Shown here: positions 1 to 9,068 of the stretch, piece after piece
Layout of the letters: every line of letters begins with the position of its first letter
Numbering within the stretch: the stretch's first letter is position 1
Source of the DNA: Dendrolimus kikuchii
Taxonomy: Eukaryota; Arthropoda; Insecta; Lepidoptera; Lasiocampidae
Assembly: GCA_019925095.2 (NCBI GenBank)
Contig: CM034395.1
Location: 14,554,213-14,618,212, forward strand
Direction: 5' to 3'
Length of the DNA stretch: 64,000 nt
Made by a program: the position numbers and the translations under genes
The notes under the pieces: model-generated
Database searches by the model: none
What the model was told of the DNA's origin: nothing
What the model saw: the letters and a program-made list of their open reading frames with translations, nothing else

Positions 1-366
1 TTTCAGACTTGCCCATACTGTCCGATTATATAATATTGGCACTAACTAATGTATTTAGTAGAACATAGATTGTATGAACAATTTTTCAGGTGAGTATAAA
101 TTTGACATATTGCACCAGGACTATTTCATTTCATAAAATAAAAAAGTCCCAAGTTCATGCTTGTTTATTGCAGGAATTACACGTAATACCAAATTTTGAT
201 ATAAAATAAATCAATCAATTCCAATGCTACCAAAACAGAAACTTAATTTCACATTTGATTAGTATGAGATCTTAAACACCTGTATGTTATTTGATCTTAT
301 AAGACTGTCTTATTGTGATATGTAGATATTCCATTTCTTTATTTACATGAGTAGTTCATATTTTAC
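1..366. other. AT-rich DNA, no gene seen
   Basis: AT-rich sequence with no convincing reading frame, repeat or RNA gene. It would be intron or downstream DNA of the minus-strand gene whose candidate exon ends at 367. Confidence 0.5.
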
Positions 367-458
367 CTCTTTATCGCTTTCTTCTGGTAGAAAATCATCA
401 CTGCTGCTCCCTGAGAAATCACTTACATCACTATCACTTTCCACTTCTTGGATAATTC
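367..458 (-). CDS. Candidate exon, acidic Ser/Asp-rich protein (minus strand)
   Basis: On the minus strand a 92-nt open stretch lies between a plausible acceptor (gcgattttag, AG at 460-459) and a good donor (AAAGAG|GTAAAA at 366). It is open only when entered with a two-base partial codon, and encodes a strongly acidic Ser/Asp/Glu segment (ESDSDVSDFSGSSSDD). Composition matches the acidic exon at 7035-7196, which suggests the same gene. The join to the preceding candidate exon (1126-1035) is not settled: the best donor there leaves a different phase, so an exon or a donor may be missing. The product is not recognised. Splice sites are visible; membership of one gene is inference. Confidence 0.35.
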
Positions 459-1034
459 CTAAAATCGCATAATAAGTCATAAACCTTGAAACATATTTTT
501 AATTATAACAAATAAATCAACAGACAAACACATGCTTCTACTTGTAACATATTGCTGCATTATTTTTTATGATTAGACAGGCAATATTTTTATATTTATT
601 ATATTTTGTGTATGACAACATTGAGGAATGAACACCCCTTTCCAAAACGGGCTCTTGCCATAATTTATTTATTTCCAACAAAATATTAAGTTTTAACCGC
701 AGTAAATATACAAAATGTCTAATTTATATACTGCTATTAATAGTAGGGCAGCTAAAGAGGCTAAATGTGGAGTTACTCAAGCGTCGCGAGGACCTTTTGG
801 ATTGTGAAGATTAGATGCTAAAAAGGTTATGATGTATGCAAACGCACACGCACCTGTACACGCTCCCCCCACCAGTGAAAGACGTAATCGTAATCTGACA
901 ATTATGTGGAGGAATTTCCTTAATCTGACGGTTTAAAAAAAAAACATTTTTTTATTACTGAATGTAACAAAAACAATTAGCAGAAAATAATATAATATGT
1001 ATACTTAGAAGGAAATGGTGTAATAAAAAATTAC
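459..1034. other. Presumed intron, no gene seen
   Basis: AT-rich DNA between two candidate minus-strand exons. A short GC-richer patch near 780-900 has no open frame or recognised motif. Confidence 0.4.
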
Positions 1035-1126
1035 GAAAATATTTTTTTTATTTTCATCATCAGTGAAATCATCTTCATAATAGAAGTCCGGTTCAATTTG
1101 ATCGATTTCAACTACATCTTGCGTAT
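1035..1126 (-). CDS. Candidate exon, acidic segment (minus strand)
   Basis: Minus-strand stretch after a good acceptor (ttgctgcag, AG at 1128-1127). It starts with a two-base partial codon, which fits the one leftover base at the donor of the exon ending at 5946. The frame reads an Asp/Glu-rich peptide (DVVEIDQIEPDFYYEDD then FTDDEN). The end is uncertain: a weak GTAATT donor at 1034 was used. A neighbouring open stretch at about 1335-1219 on the same strand (EMTWFVGNQLPEVYEDVV) could be another exon but lacks phase-compatible splice sites. The protein is not recognised. Confidence 0.35.
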
Positions 1127-1528
1127 CTGCAGCAAGAAATGGTTATGATACTTAACAATCTTTTATTTATTTCATGATATTACAGTATTGATTTAAAAAA
1201 AAACATATTTGAATCTGGAGCATCTCCTAAAATATCACATGCTATGACAACATCTTCGTACACTTCTGGTAGTTGGTTACCAACGAACCAAGTCATCTCC
1301 AGTTGTCCATCCACATTTGTTATGGAAGTAGACAGTTCTCAGCAGCTGGTCGCACCACACTTAATTGGTGAATTTAACTACTCTGGCTTGTGGAAATCGG
1401 CAGTTTATATGATTTCTGTAATCCTTGAATGATTGCTTTCAAAATAAATAAAAAAGTTGACCGCGCTCGACAATGTCCAGGTGACGTTTATTTTTGCAAC
1501 TTTGTGACGCACTTATTTCCTTACTAGA

Positions 1529-3010
1529 GTTTACCCCGCGGCTGCGCCGCGGGTCAACCTCTAGTGCGTGTCTCTTGTTTAAAGAGCAAGTAGTACAGGT
1601 TACATTGTATTACTTTTTTATGTATTTGCCCCCGAAAGATTCACTTAATTTTATATCGCAAACTATACCACCCCCGTCTATATGTAAACTACATAAATGA
1701 CAAAACTTGACAAAATAGATAACATGGACCAAGTGGACCAAGTGGACCCAGTGGACCCAGTGGACCAACTGGACCCAGTGGATCCAGAGACAAAGTGGAC
1801 CCAGTAGACCCAACGGATCTAGTGGACCAAGTGGACCCAGTGGGTCCAGTGGACCCAGTGGGTCCAGTGGACCCAGTGAGTCCAGTGGACCAAGTAGACC
1901 CAGTGGACCCAGTGGTTAAAGTGGACCCAGCGGGCCCAGTGGACCCAGTGGACCCAGTTGACCCAGTAGGCTAAGTGTTCCAAATGGACCCAGTGGACCC
2001 AGTAAACTCAGTGGACCAAGTGGACCCAGTGGACTAAATGGACCAAGTGGACCCAGTGGACCAAGTGGACCCAGTGGACCAAATGGACTAAGTGGACTAA
2101 GTGGACCCAGTGGACCAAGTGGATCAAGTGGACCAAGTGGACCCAATGGACCAAGTGGACCTATTGGACCAAGTGGACCCAGTAGTCTAAGTGTTCCAAA
2201 TGGACCCAGTGGACCCAGTAAACTCAGTGGACCCAGTGGTTCAAATGGACCAAATGGACCCAGTGGACCCAGTAAACTCAGTGGACCAAGTAGACCCAGT
2301 GGACCAAATGGACTAAGTGGACCCAGTAGACCAAGTGGATCAAGTGGACCAAGTGGACCCAATGGACCAAGTGGACCTATTGGATCAAGTGGACCCAGTA
2401 GTCTAAGTGTTCCAAATGGACCCAGTGGACCCAGTAAACTCAGTGGACCCAGTGGTTCAAATGGACCAAATGGACCCAGTGGACCCAGTAAACTCAGTGG
2501 ACCAAGTAGACCCAGTGGACCAAGTGGACCCAGTGGACCAAGTGGACCCAGTGGACCAAGGGGACCAAGTGGACACAGTGGTCCAAGTGGACCCAGTGGA
2601 CCAAGTGGACCCAGTGGACCCAGTGGACCCAGTAGACCCAGTGGACAAAATCACAAAACCAGTCCTAGTTTCCGGGATAAACTTTACATAAATATATCCC
2701 AAAATGTATCCCATTATCCGGGATAAAAAGTATCCCTTGGCCACTCTCGGTATTCAAATTATATATGTACCGAGTTTCAGCCAAATCGGTCCAATAGTCT
2801 TTCCATAAAAGGATAACAAACAAAAAGACAAATATATTTTTATCCCGGATACTATCCCATTTTTCGGGATAAAAAATATCCTATGTTCATTCTCGGCATC
2901 GAAAATAAATATATACTGAGTTTCAGCCTAATCGGTCCAGTAGTTTTTCCGTGAAAACGGAACAGACAGACAGACAGAGTTACTTTCGCATTTATAATAT
3001 TAATAGGGAT
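1529..3010 (-). repeat. Interspersed repeat with an internal 9-bp minisatellite
   Basis: Read on the minus strand, the unit starts near 3010 with the complement of 'gcatttataatattaatag', runs through two related blocks that each hold 'cggtccagtag/caatag' and 'cgggataaaa', and ends near 1529 with a GC hairpin (cgcggctgcgccgcg). This resembles the RTE-derived non-autonomous repeats common in Lepidoptera. About 920 bp of a 9-bp tandem array sit inside it. A second copy of the same terminal block (3639-3929) lies just downstream. Confidence 0.55.
1724..2647. repeat. Minisatellite, ~9-bp unit AGTGGACCC/A
   Basis: About one hundred tandem copies of a 9-bp unit (agtggaccc, variant agtggacca) with scattered substitutions. 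Higher-order structure is visible: a block containing 'agtctaagtgttccaaatgg' and 'cccagtaaactcagtgg' recurs about every 240 bp (near 1970, 2195 and 2400). Because the unit is a multiple of three, both strands keep long reading frames: a Gly-Pro-Leu pseudo-collagen frame on minus and a Val-Asp-Pro frame on plus. These frames are consequences of the repeat and not genes. Confidence 0.9.
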
Positions 3011-3129
3011 TAATAGGCACATTAAATATTAATAGGGATAGGGGTTAATTTTTATTATACCTATAAACTTGAGAAATGATTAGTTTCTCACTAACACTTT
3101 CATTTTAGTTTTATTTTTGCGATATAAAG

Positions 3130-3638
3130 TATGGCCAGTGACCAAAATGGCCTAAATGGCCCAAAATTACCGAATTGACTGAAATGGCCAAAATGATCAA
3201 AAAGGCCAAAATGACCGACATGGCCAAATAGATCAAAAAGGCCAAAATGACCGACATGGCCAAAATGATCAAAAAGGCCAAAATTACCGAAATGGCCAAA
3301 ATGACCAAAAAGACCAAAAAGACCGAAATGGCCAAAATGACCAAAAAGGCCAAAATGACCGACATGATCAAAATGACTGAAATGACCAAAAAGGCTAATT
3401 GACCGAAATGACCAAAATGGCCAAAATGACTAAAATTACCAAAATGACCAAAAAGGCCAAAATGACCAAAATGACTAAAATCACCAAAATGACCAAAAAG
3501 GCCAAAATGACTGAAATGACCAAAAAGTCCAAATGACCGAAATGGCCAAAATGACCAAAATGGCCAAAATAACCGAAATGGCTAAAATGACTAAAATTTC
3601 CAAATTAACCAAAATAAATAAAATGGCCTAAATGGCCA
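3130..3638. repeat. Minisatellite, ~10-bp unit ATGGCCAAAA/ATGACCAAAA
   Basis: Roughly fifty copies of a decanucleotide alternating between 'atggccaaaa', 'atgaccaaaa' and 'atgaccgaaa'. It lies immediately before a second copy of the repeat block found after the 9-bp array, at the equivalent internal position. Confidence 0.9.
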
Positions 3639-3929
3639 TAATAAAAAGTATCCCATGTCCACCCTCGGTATTTAATTCACATACGTACCGAATTTCAGCC
3701 AAATCGGCCCATTAGTTTTTCCGTAAAAGCATAACAAACAAATAGACAAATATATTTTTATCCCGGAAACTATCCCATTTTCCGGGATAAAAAGTATCCT
3801 ATGTTCATTCTCGGCATCGAAAATATATATATACTGAGTTTCAGCCAAATCGGTCCAGTAGTTTTTACGTGAAAACGGAACAGACAGACAGACAGAGTTA
3901 CTTTTGCATTTATAATATTAATAGGGATG
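3639..3929 (-). repeat. Second copy of the terminal repeat block
   Basis: Near-parallel to 2700-3010. Both contain, in order, 'aaaaagtatccc', 'tttcagccaaatcgg', 'tatatttttatcccgg', 'tatcctatgttcattctcgg', 'cagacagacagacagagtta' and the terminal 'tttataatattaataggga'. Minus orientation is inferred from other lepidopteran repeats, where the poly-purine 'cagacagacag' end lies at the 5' side. Confidence 0.65.
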
Positions 3930-4347
3930 TCATGCGCAAATTGTCAGATTATTGAAATGTAGACTTTTCTGTATGTAATTAACTCACCTTGTCTTAATTT
4001 TACTTATAAAGGGTTCATATATGGTGGGGGTACAGAATAGGGTACAAGATTTCACCCCTTATGTTATTCTGCCAAACTCTAGTAAATCCCTAAATCCCCG
4101 CTTGGCCTCCCCTACTATAACATATATGTTAAACAAGTTCTACCTGTATTATGGTTACCATAATGGTCAAGTATGGGGATAATCACAGCAATATTCAGAC
4201 CAGAGAAAATGAATAGCAATAAGTCAATATATATGACGATGCCAGAGTGCATTTTGATGATGGAATAGGACATATTTTTTTGATCTATTCTCTTTTTGCA
4301 TCATCAGGTCGAGAAATAAGTGATTATTTTTTACCCAAAAACTTAAT
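3930..4347. other. AT-rich spacer, no gene seen
   Basis: No open frame of note. A C-rich patch near 4060-4130 resembles patches at about 8370-8430 and 36150-36260 and may be a remnant of a further dispersed repeat. Confidence 0.4.
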
Positions 4348-4662
4348 ATCTATAAGAAAACTGTAAAGATTGAATTTCTGTACAATGAAAAAAAATGCTA
4401 AAAACCAAGTCAGGGAGATGTAAGAAGTGAAATAGTAGTTCTATTTAGATTTTTTTCAATTTTTTTGTTTATCTGTTTGTCTGTCTGTTTGTGCCGGCTA
4501 ATCTGCGAAACGAATGAACGGATTTAAATTAAATTTTGTATGGTGGTAACTTATACCTCTGGTCAACATATAGGATACTTTTGATCCTGAAAAATTAAAG
4601 AGTTCCCATGGGATAGTTAAAAAAACGCACCACGCGGACGAAGTCGCGGGCATCAGCTAGTA
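4348..4662 (+). repeat. RTE/SINE-like interspersed repeat, copy i
   Basis: Approximately 315 bp, beginning 'aaaactgtaaagattgaat', with internal 'tttgtctgtctgtttgt', 'ttttgtatggtggtaactta' and 'caacatataggatac', and ending 'cacgcggacgaagtcgcggg' then 'catcagctag'. The same order recurs at 5561-5876 and 47773-48086. The tail is the one seen on RTE-derived non-autonomous repeats across Lepidoptera. Confidence 0.75.
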
Positions 4663-5560
4663 ACATATAAATAAAAAATCATGTGTACAATGTGTGGTTT
4701 TAAAAGTAATATATTCTGTACAATTATGGAAAACTTTCAAGTGTAAGGATGATTGTGTATTTAAAAAATTATAACTACATTATGTGTTATATGTTATAAA
4801 AAAATAACCCTGTATTAAATGTAAATTAAATCATAAATATATAATTTTTAACAGTGGCAGTCTTAGGTGGTGGCAAACAGGGCAACCACCTGGGACCTGG
4901 CGATGGCTAAGGCTGCCGGCCGCCCTTATTTGTTCAGTTTTACCCAACTTATACTTCTGAACGGCAGTTGCCCTTTACACTGAAAAGTTCAGACCAATTT
5001 CTGGCATGTAAATAATCTATATTGAAATTTATTCGCAAGTGGTCATGACAGTGTTACATGCTATACACTCTTAGCTCTGTTCCACTTGCACGATTTGTAC
5101 ACTGGCGCGCGTTTCTAAAATTGTTCTACTGAGCAGGTAAATCAGGACGAATTATAAATTGTGTAAAACTGTAAGTATTAACTTAAATACAGGTAAAGAT
5201 TTCGCTTCACTTGGCTAGGTAATAAATTCCAAGTCTGAACAGTAAAGGTGAGAAGGATAACTGATCGCTACTTAGTTAAACCTAATTTCTCTATCTCAAG
5301 TTTGTCATAAACTCCATTTGAGTACAAAATCGATTTTCTACCAATGCTAAGATAATATAATAGATAGTACGGTAATTATAGTAAGCCCCCATTAAAGATA
5401 TTGATTTGAAAATAAGAGAAACTATACAATTGTTGGCACCCCAGTACAATGATTGGTGCTCTATTTTTTTAATCAAAATGTTAAGACATCTTTTTTTTAT
5501 TATGCAACCCTTTAATGATAATAATATTGTGGCTACAAAATAGAAAATATAAAAAAATAT
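4663..5560. other. Intergenic or intronic DNA, no gene seen
   Basis: AT-rich with a short GC-richer patch at about 4860-4980. No RNA gene fold or open frame could be supported. Confidence 0.4.
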
Positions 5561-5876
5561 ATCTATACATATAATAAAACTGTATAGGTCGAATTTCTGT
5601 ACAATGAAAAAAAATGATAAAAACCGAGTCAGGGGGATGTAAGAAGTGAAATACAACTAATTTAGACTTTTTTCAAATGTTTTGTTTCTATTTGTCTCTC
5701 TGTTTGTACCGGCTAATCTCCGAAACGACTGGACCGATTTAAATGAAATTTTATATGGTGGTGGCTTATATCCCTGGTCAACATATAGGATACTTTTGAT
5801 CCCGAAAAATTAAAGAATTCCCGTGGGATAGTTAAAAAACCGCACCACGCGGACGAAGTCGCGGGCATCAGCTAGT
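5561..5876 (+). repeat. RTE/SINE-like interspersed repeat, copy ii
   Basis: Second, closely similar copy of the 4348-4662 family, with the same 5' block (aaaactgtataggtcgaatt) and the same 3' tail ending at 'gctagt'. Some 70 bp downstream lies the donor of the acidic host exon, so the copy sits in an intron of that gene. Confidence 0.75.
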
Positions 5877-5945
5877 CTTCAATAAATCAACTGGGTGCCA
5901 GCAATGGTATAGTTTACCTTAGATATGCTCCAGCACAATACTTAC

Positions 5946-6161
5946 TTTTTTTTATAGCATCTTTAACCCTCTTGGGTGTAGCTTCGTTTTCCTTACTCAA
6001 ACTAAATCGAGGACACTGCATACCCTTGAAATTTGATTTCAAAGGAGATTTTGGTGAGTTCATAATCGCTTCGCTAACTTTATTGTGTAGGTCAAGTTTT
6101 GTGTGACGAGATTTAAATTTGAACATATCTTTACCAGTCACATCATCATTACTAAATAAAG
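5946..6161 (-). CDS. Exon of an unrecognised basic/acidic host protein (minus strand)
   Basis: A 216-nt exon on the minus strand, bounded by a good acceptor (aaattacag, AG at 6163-6162) and a consensus donor (AAAA|GTAAGTAT at 5945). It encodes 71 whole codons plus partial codons at each edge: an N-terminal LFSNDDVTGKDMF, then a Ser/Lys/Pro-rich part with SPKSPLK and TPKRVKDAIKK, which look like proline-directed phosphorylation and nuclear-localisation-type motifs. It joins in phase to the exon at 7196-7035 (G|CT gives Ala). Composition suggests a disordered nuclear protein. I do not recognise the family. Splice sites and phase are seen; the nuclear role is inference. Confidence 0.6.
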
Positions 6162-7034
6162 CTGTAATTTAAGTGATGCATACTTTAAATTAATGAAGAG
6201 ATTAAATTATATAGATTACTGCAAGTGCTCATTGCATAGATACTTTAAACATCTAATATTAATATAAGTATACAATTTGAGAACCTACATTATACAGAAT
6301 CAGTACAATTCGATAAGCTGACGTTTATAGTACTAATAATTTTGATTCAACACTATAGAAACTAATAGAAACAATGGATAAACATAGAAAAATAAGACTA
6401 CTAAGTGTCTTGTAATCATAAACACCTACCTAACCTTATGTAGTCCTAAGTTTTTAATTTCAAGTATAAGCAACTGAAATAATCCATATAAACATGAATC
6501 ATTCATTCAGTATTATTGAATATTGTTATGTCCATTCAGTTCTGTGCTTTCCAACCAAATTAATTTAATTTGGTTGATCCAACTAATATCACTAACTATT
6601 ATACTAATATAATTATCATTAAATGACCTAAGATTCTAAAAAAAAATTGTTTGTACATTTGTTGCATGTTGCATATAACCTCCAAAACTCCTATGGATTG
6701 CAATAAAAATTCGGAGGATTAAAACAGAAATTTTAACTTCTTATTTCAATACCTTGCAAGTTACAAAATATGAATACAAATATGTGTAATCCCACATAAA
6801 TTAAATCACAGGCATAGCCAGTATAAAATATTTGATATGGTTAACTGCACTTCAATAGTGGCTAAGCCTAAGCCCAGTTTAATGAATTATCTTTAAATCA
6901 CTACCTCTTTCTAGAAATGAGGCACCAAATGAATTCTGAAATAATTTTACCAATTTCATTTGGCAAATTACAGTGGATATAGGTATGTAGCCGAATATTA
7001 TTATAGAATATGAATTAGAAAAAAACTGTAATAC
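6162..7034 (-). other. Intron of the acidic host gene
   Basis: Runs from donor ACAG|GTATTA (7034) to acceptor at 6162 on the minus strand. AT-rich with no other feature seen. Confidence 0.5.
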
Positions 7035-7196
7035 CTGTAGGCTTCTGTGGACTCAATTCCATATCCTCATAATTATCATCATCAGAAGATTGTAATTGCA
7101 TAATTCTGGTTTTTGTAGGTGACATTTCAACAAAGTCACCATACTTTTTTGGTTTAGTCCTAGTTCTGACTGTTCTTCTTGTGGGTGGATCCTTTT
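7035..7196 (-). CDS. Exon of the same unrecognised host protein (minus strand)
   Basis: A 162-nt minus-strand exon between acceptor 'cctaggtgcag' (AG at 7198-7197) and donor ACAG|GTATTA (7034). It reads a basic start (KDPPTRRTVRTRTKPKK) followed by YGDFVEMSPTKTRIM and an acidic stretch QSSDDDNYEDMELSPQKPT. The repeated SPxK/SPTK motifs resemble cyclin-dependent kinase targets. The last base is G, completing Ala with the first two bases of the exon at 6161. An upstream first exon with a start codon was not found before 8.8 kb. Family not recognised. Confidence 0.6.
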
Positions 7197-7836
7197 CTGC
7201 ACCTAGGCATAGAGATAGTCTACTAAGCCACAAATTAGAAATGATTAAAAGCAACCATGTAAACTACTATTTTGATATTTGTCTTGTTAACTTCCTTCTC
7301 AATAAATATTACAAATTTAGTTTGTTCAGGAGCCCAATTCTGCCATTACTACCTCGTCAAAATCGCCAGATGCTATAGTCTCAATCATAGGTTTGCCTGA
7401 TTTGTCTGCCTGTCCATCTAGGGGTGTTAGTGCCAACCCTAATGTATAGCAGTAAAAGTTGGGTATGGTAAAAGAACCACCATAAAAGTAGGATAAACAC
7501 AGTATAAACAAGAGCTTTTAAAAGTGTATGTGAGGTTAAGTTGAAGGATATGATAGTAAACAGTGTGTTGTAGATAAAAAAGAGATTTGTACAAGAGTTG
7601 AGAAAAAAATGATATGGAGGTTTGGACATGTAGAGAATTGCAGCTTCGCTTTGACACAGGGTGGCATGAGATTAAATGTAATTTGAGTTTAAAGATAACA
7701 TACGCCTTATATATAGCCACTAGACCTGTCATTTGAGTTAGGAAACAATTTTTAGGGTCCACAAACAAGTTTTGAATGAATAATGGGAACAACAAAAATA
7801 TATTTGATAAACAAGGTTATGCCACTTTTGTTGATA
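7197..7836. other. No supported gene
   Basis: Mostly AT-rich. A minus-strand open stretch at about 7330-7430 (GKPMIETIASGDFDEVV) ends at a possible donor but its phase does not fit the next exon, so it is not called. Confidence 0.35.
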
Positions 7837-8060
7837 ACAAAGTGTGAAATGTGTTCAGGAATTCACTTATGCTTAATATTCACTCACTAAAACTGTTTTT
7901 GAGTATAGTAAACAAGTTTTGAATTAGTTTAATCTATTATGCTCAATATATAAAATTATTAAACAATACAAAGTGTGATTTGTATTCAGGAATTCACTTA
8001 TGCTTAATATATACTCACTAAAACTGTTTTTGAGTTTACTAAACACGTTTCAAGCTAGTT
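7837..8060. repeat. Tandem duplication, period ~131 bp
   Basis: Two diverged head-to-tail copies (start 7837 and 7968). Shared landmarks include 'acaaagtgtga', 'caggaattcacttatgctta' and 'actcactaaaactgtttttg'. Confidence 0.8.
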
Positions 8061-8107
8061 TATTGATCTTTAAATATGAAATTATTATATTTTTTTGCTT
8101 GTATATT

Positions 8108-8322
8108 GCGATGATGGTTATAAGTCGGGTGTGACACTCACTGACTGCTGCCATGGCACACTTACTTGGCTTGTAGGCTTTTGATAAAAGTTGCGACCAG
8201 TGACTAGAAAGGTGACTTAGGTTAGGTTAGATTTTTAACCAAAGCGCACAAGCTGAGCGAGTGTGCCGCAGTAGCTACCAGTGAATGCCAGAACAGACTG
8301 GTCACCATCATAGCAATATAAT
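8108..8322. mobile_element. MITE-like imperfect palindrome
   Basis: The left arm (tattgcgatgatggt...cttggcttgta) and the reverse complement of the right arm (tattgctatgatggt...ctcagcttgtg) match over about 65 bp with several mismatches. A central 'taggttaggttag' forms the loop. No ORF. Typical of a non-autonomous DNA transposon. Confidence 0.55.
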
Positions 8323-8796
8323 AAAACAAATGAATGAAAAAAATGAAATCTCAAGAACTACATGCCTCCTAGACATGGGGGTTGCAGAAGGAAGAAGTAA
8401 TTCTCCCCCTGCCCCCACTACTTAAAATTCAGTGACCACAAATCTGATGTTTAACAGAAAATGGATTAAAGGAGACTGACAAAACAAGTGTACGACAACA
8501 GAAACGCATAGATCTTGAAGAACGGCCAGGTAAAAAGCGTCTTAAATAAACGTGTATGTATTAAGTGATAAATATAAGTAGGCGAACCAAAATATGTATG
8601 TGAAGATCGTAACAAGTGGACATCCATCGTATCTGCCCACTCCTATGCAAAACAAGAGTGATAATGTTTAGTAAGTATGTATGTTTTTCCAATTTTAACT
8701 TCCTTTTCGACAAATATTACACTTGTCTGTTCAGAATCAGTTAAAAAAATTATATTAAGTTGCGGTAAAAATCTATATAAAAAATAACAAAAGCTT
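8323..8796. other. Flanking DNA upstream of LINE copy 1
   Basis: No gene seen. Includes a C-rich patch near 8370-8430 shared weakly with 36150-36260. Confidence 0.4.
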
Positions 8797-9068
8797 ATGC
8801 CCGTGCTCTTTGCAGAAAACTGCAATTTTTTGCGCTTTTTCGCTCTCAAAAAGCGACAAATTGCGACAACAGTTGTGTAGTGATAGTGTACAGTGTTATT
8901 TAGTTTGATTCCGGCGCGAATCAGTTGTTTTTCGACTGGGGTGAGTTGTTAAGCTCTATTCGCTTGTTTATTTCGGCGCGTCTAAGCGCATTACGCAATA
9001 ACGGTCGTTTGTGTCGATAGTTATTCACACGCGTCGACTGGTCTCGGCAAAGGAACGGGCCTCCAGTA

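Noticed and set aside
1219..1335. Possible exon SITNVDGQLEMTWFVGNQLP (minus)
   Set aside because: An acceptor-like AG exists but no donor gives a phase that fits neighbouring exons, so it is mentioned only in the adjacent entry.
1916..2362. Collagen-like Gly-Pro-Leu reading frame on the minus strand
   Set aside because: It is the translation of a 9-bp minisatellite. The other strand gives an equally long Val-Asp-Pro frame, and the array lies inside a dispersed repeat.
3111..3389. Hydrophobic repeat frame (VILAFLVILA) resembling membrane segments
   Set aside because: Product of the 10-bp minisatellite; no start context, splice sites or conservation evidence.
4860..4980. tRNA-like or snRNA-like GC patch
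   Set aside because: No cloverleaf, A/B box pair or Sm-site arrangement could be drawn.
7326..7511. Possible extra exon GKPMIETIASGDFDEVV
   Set aside because: Ends at a GTAGTA donor in a phase that would put a stop in the next exon; no clear acceptor.
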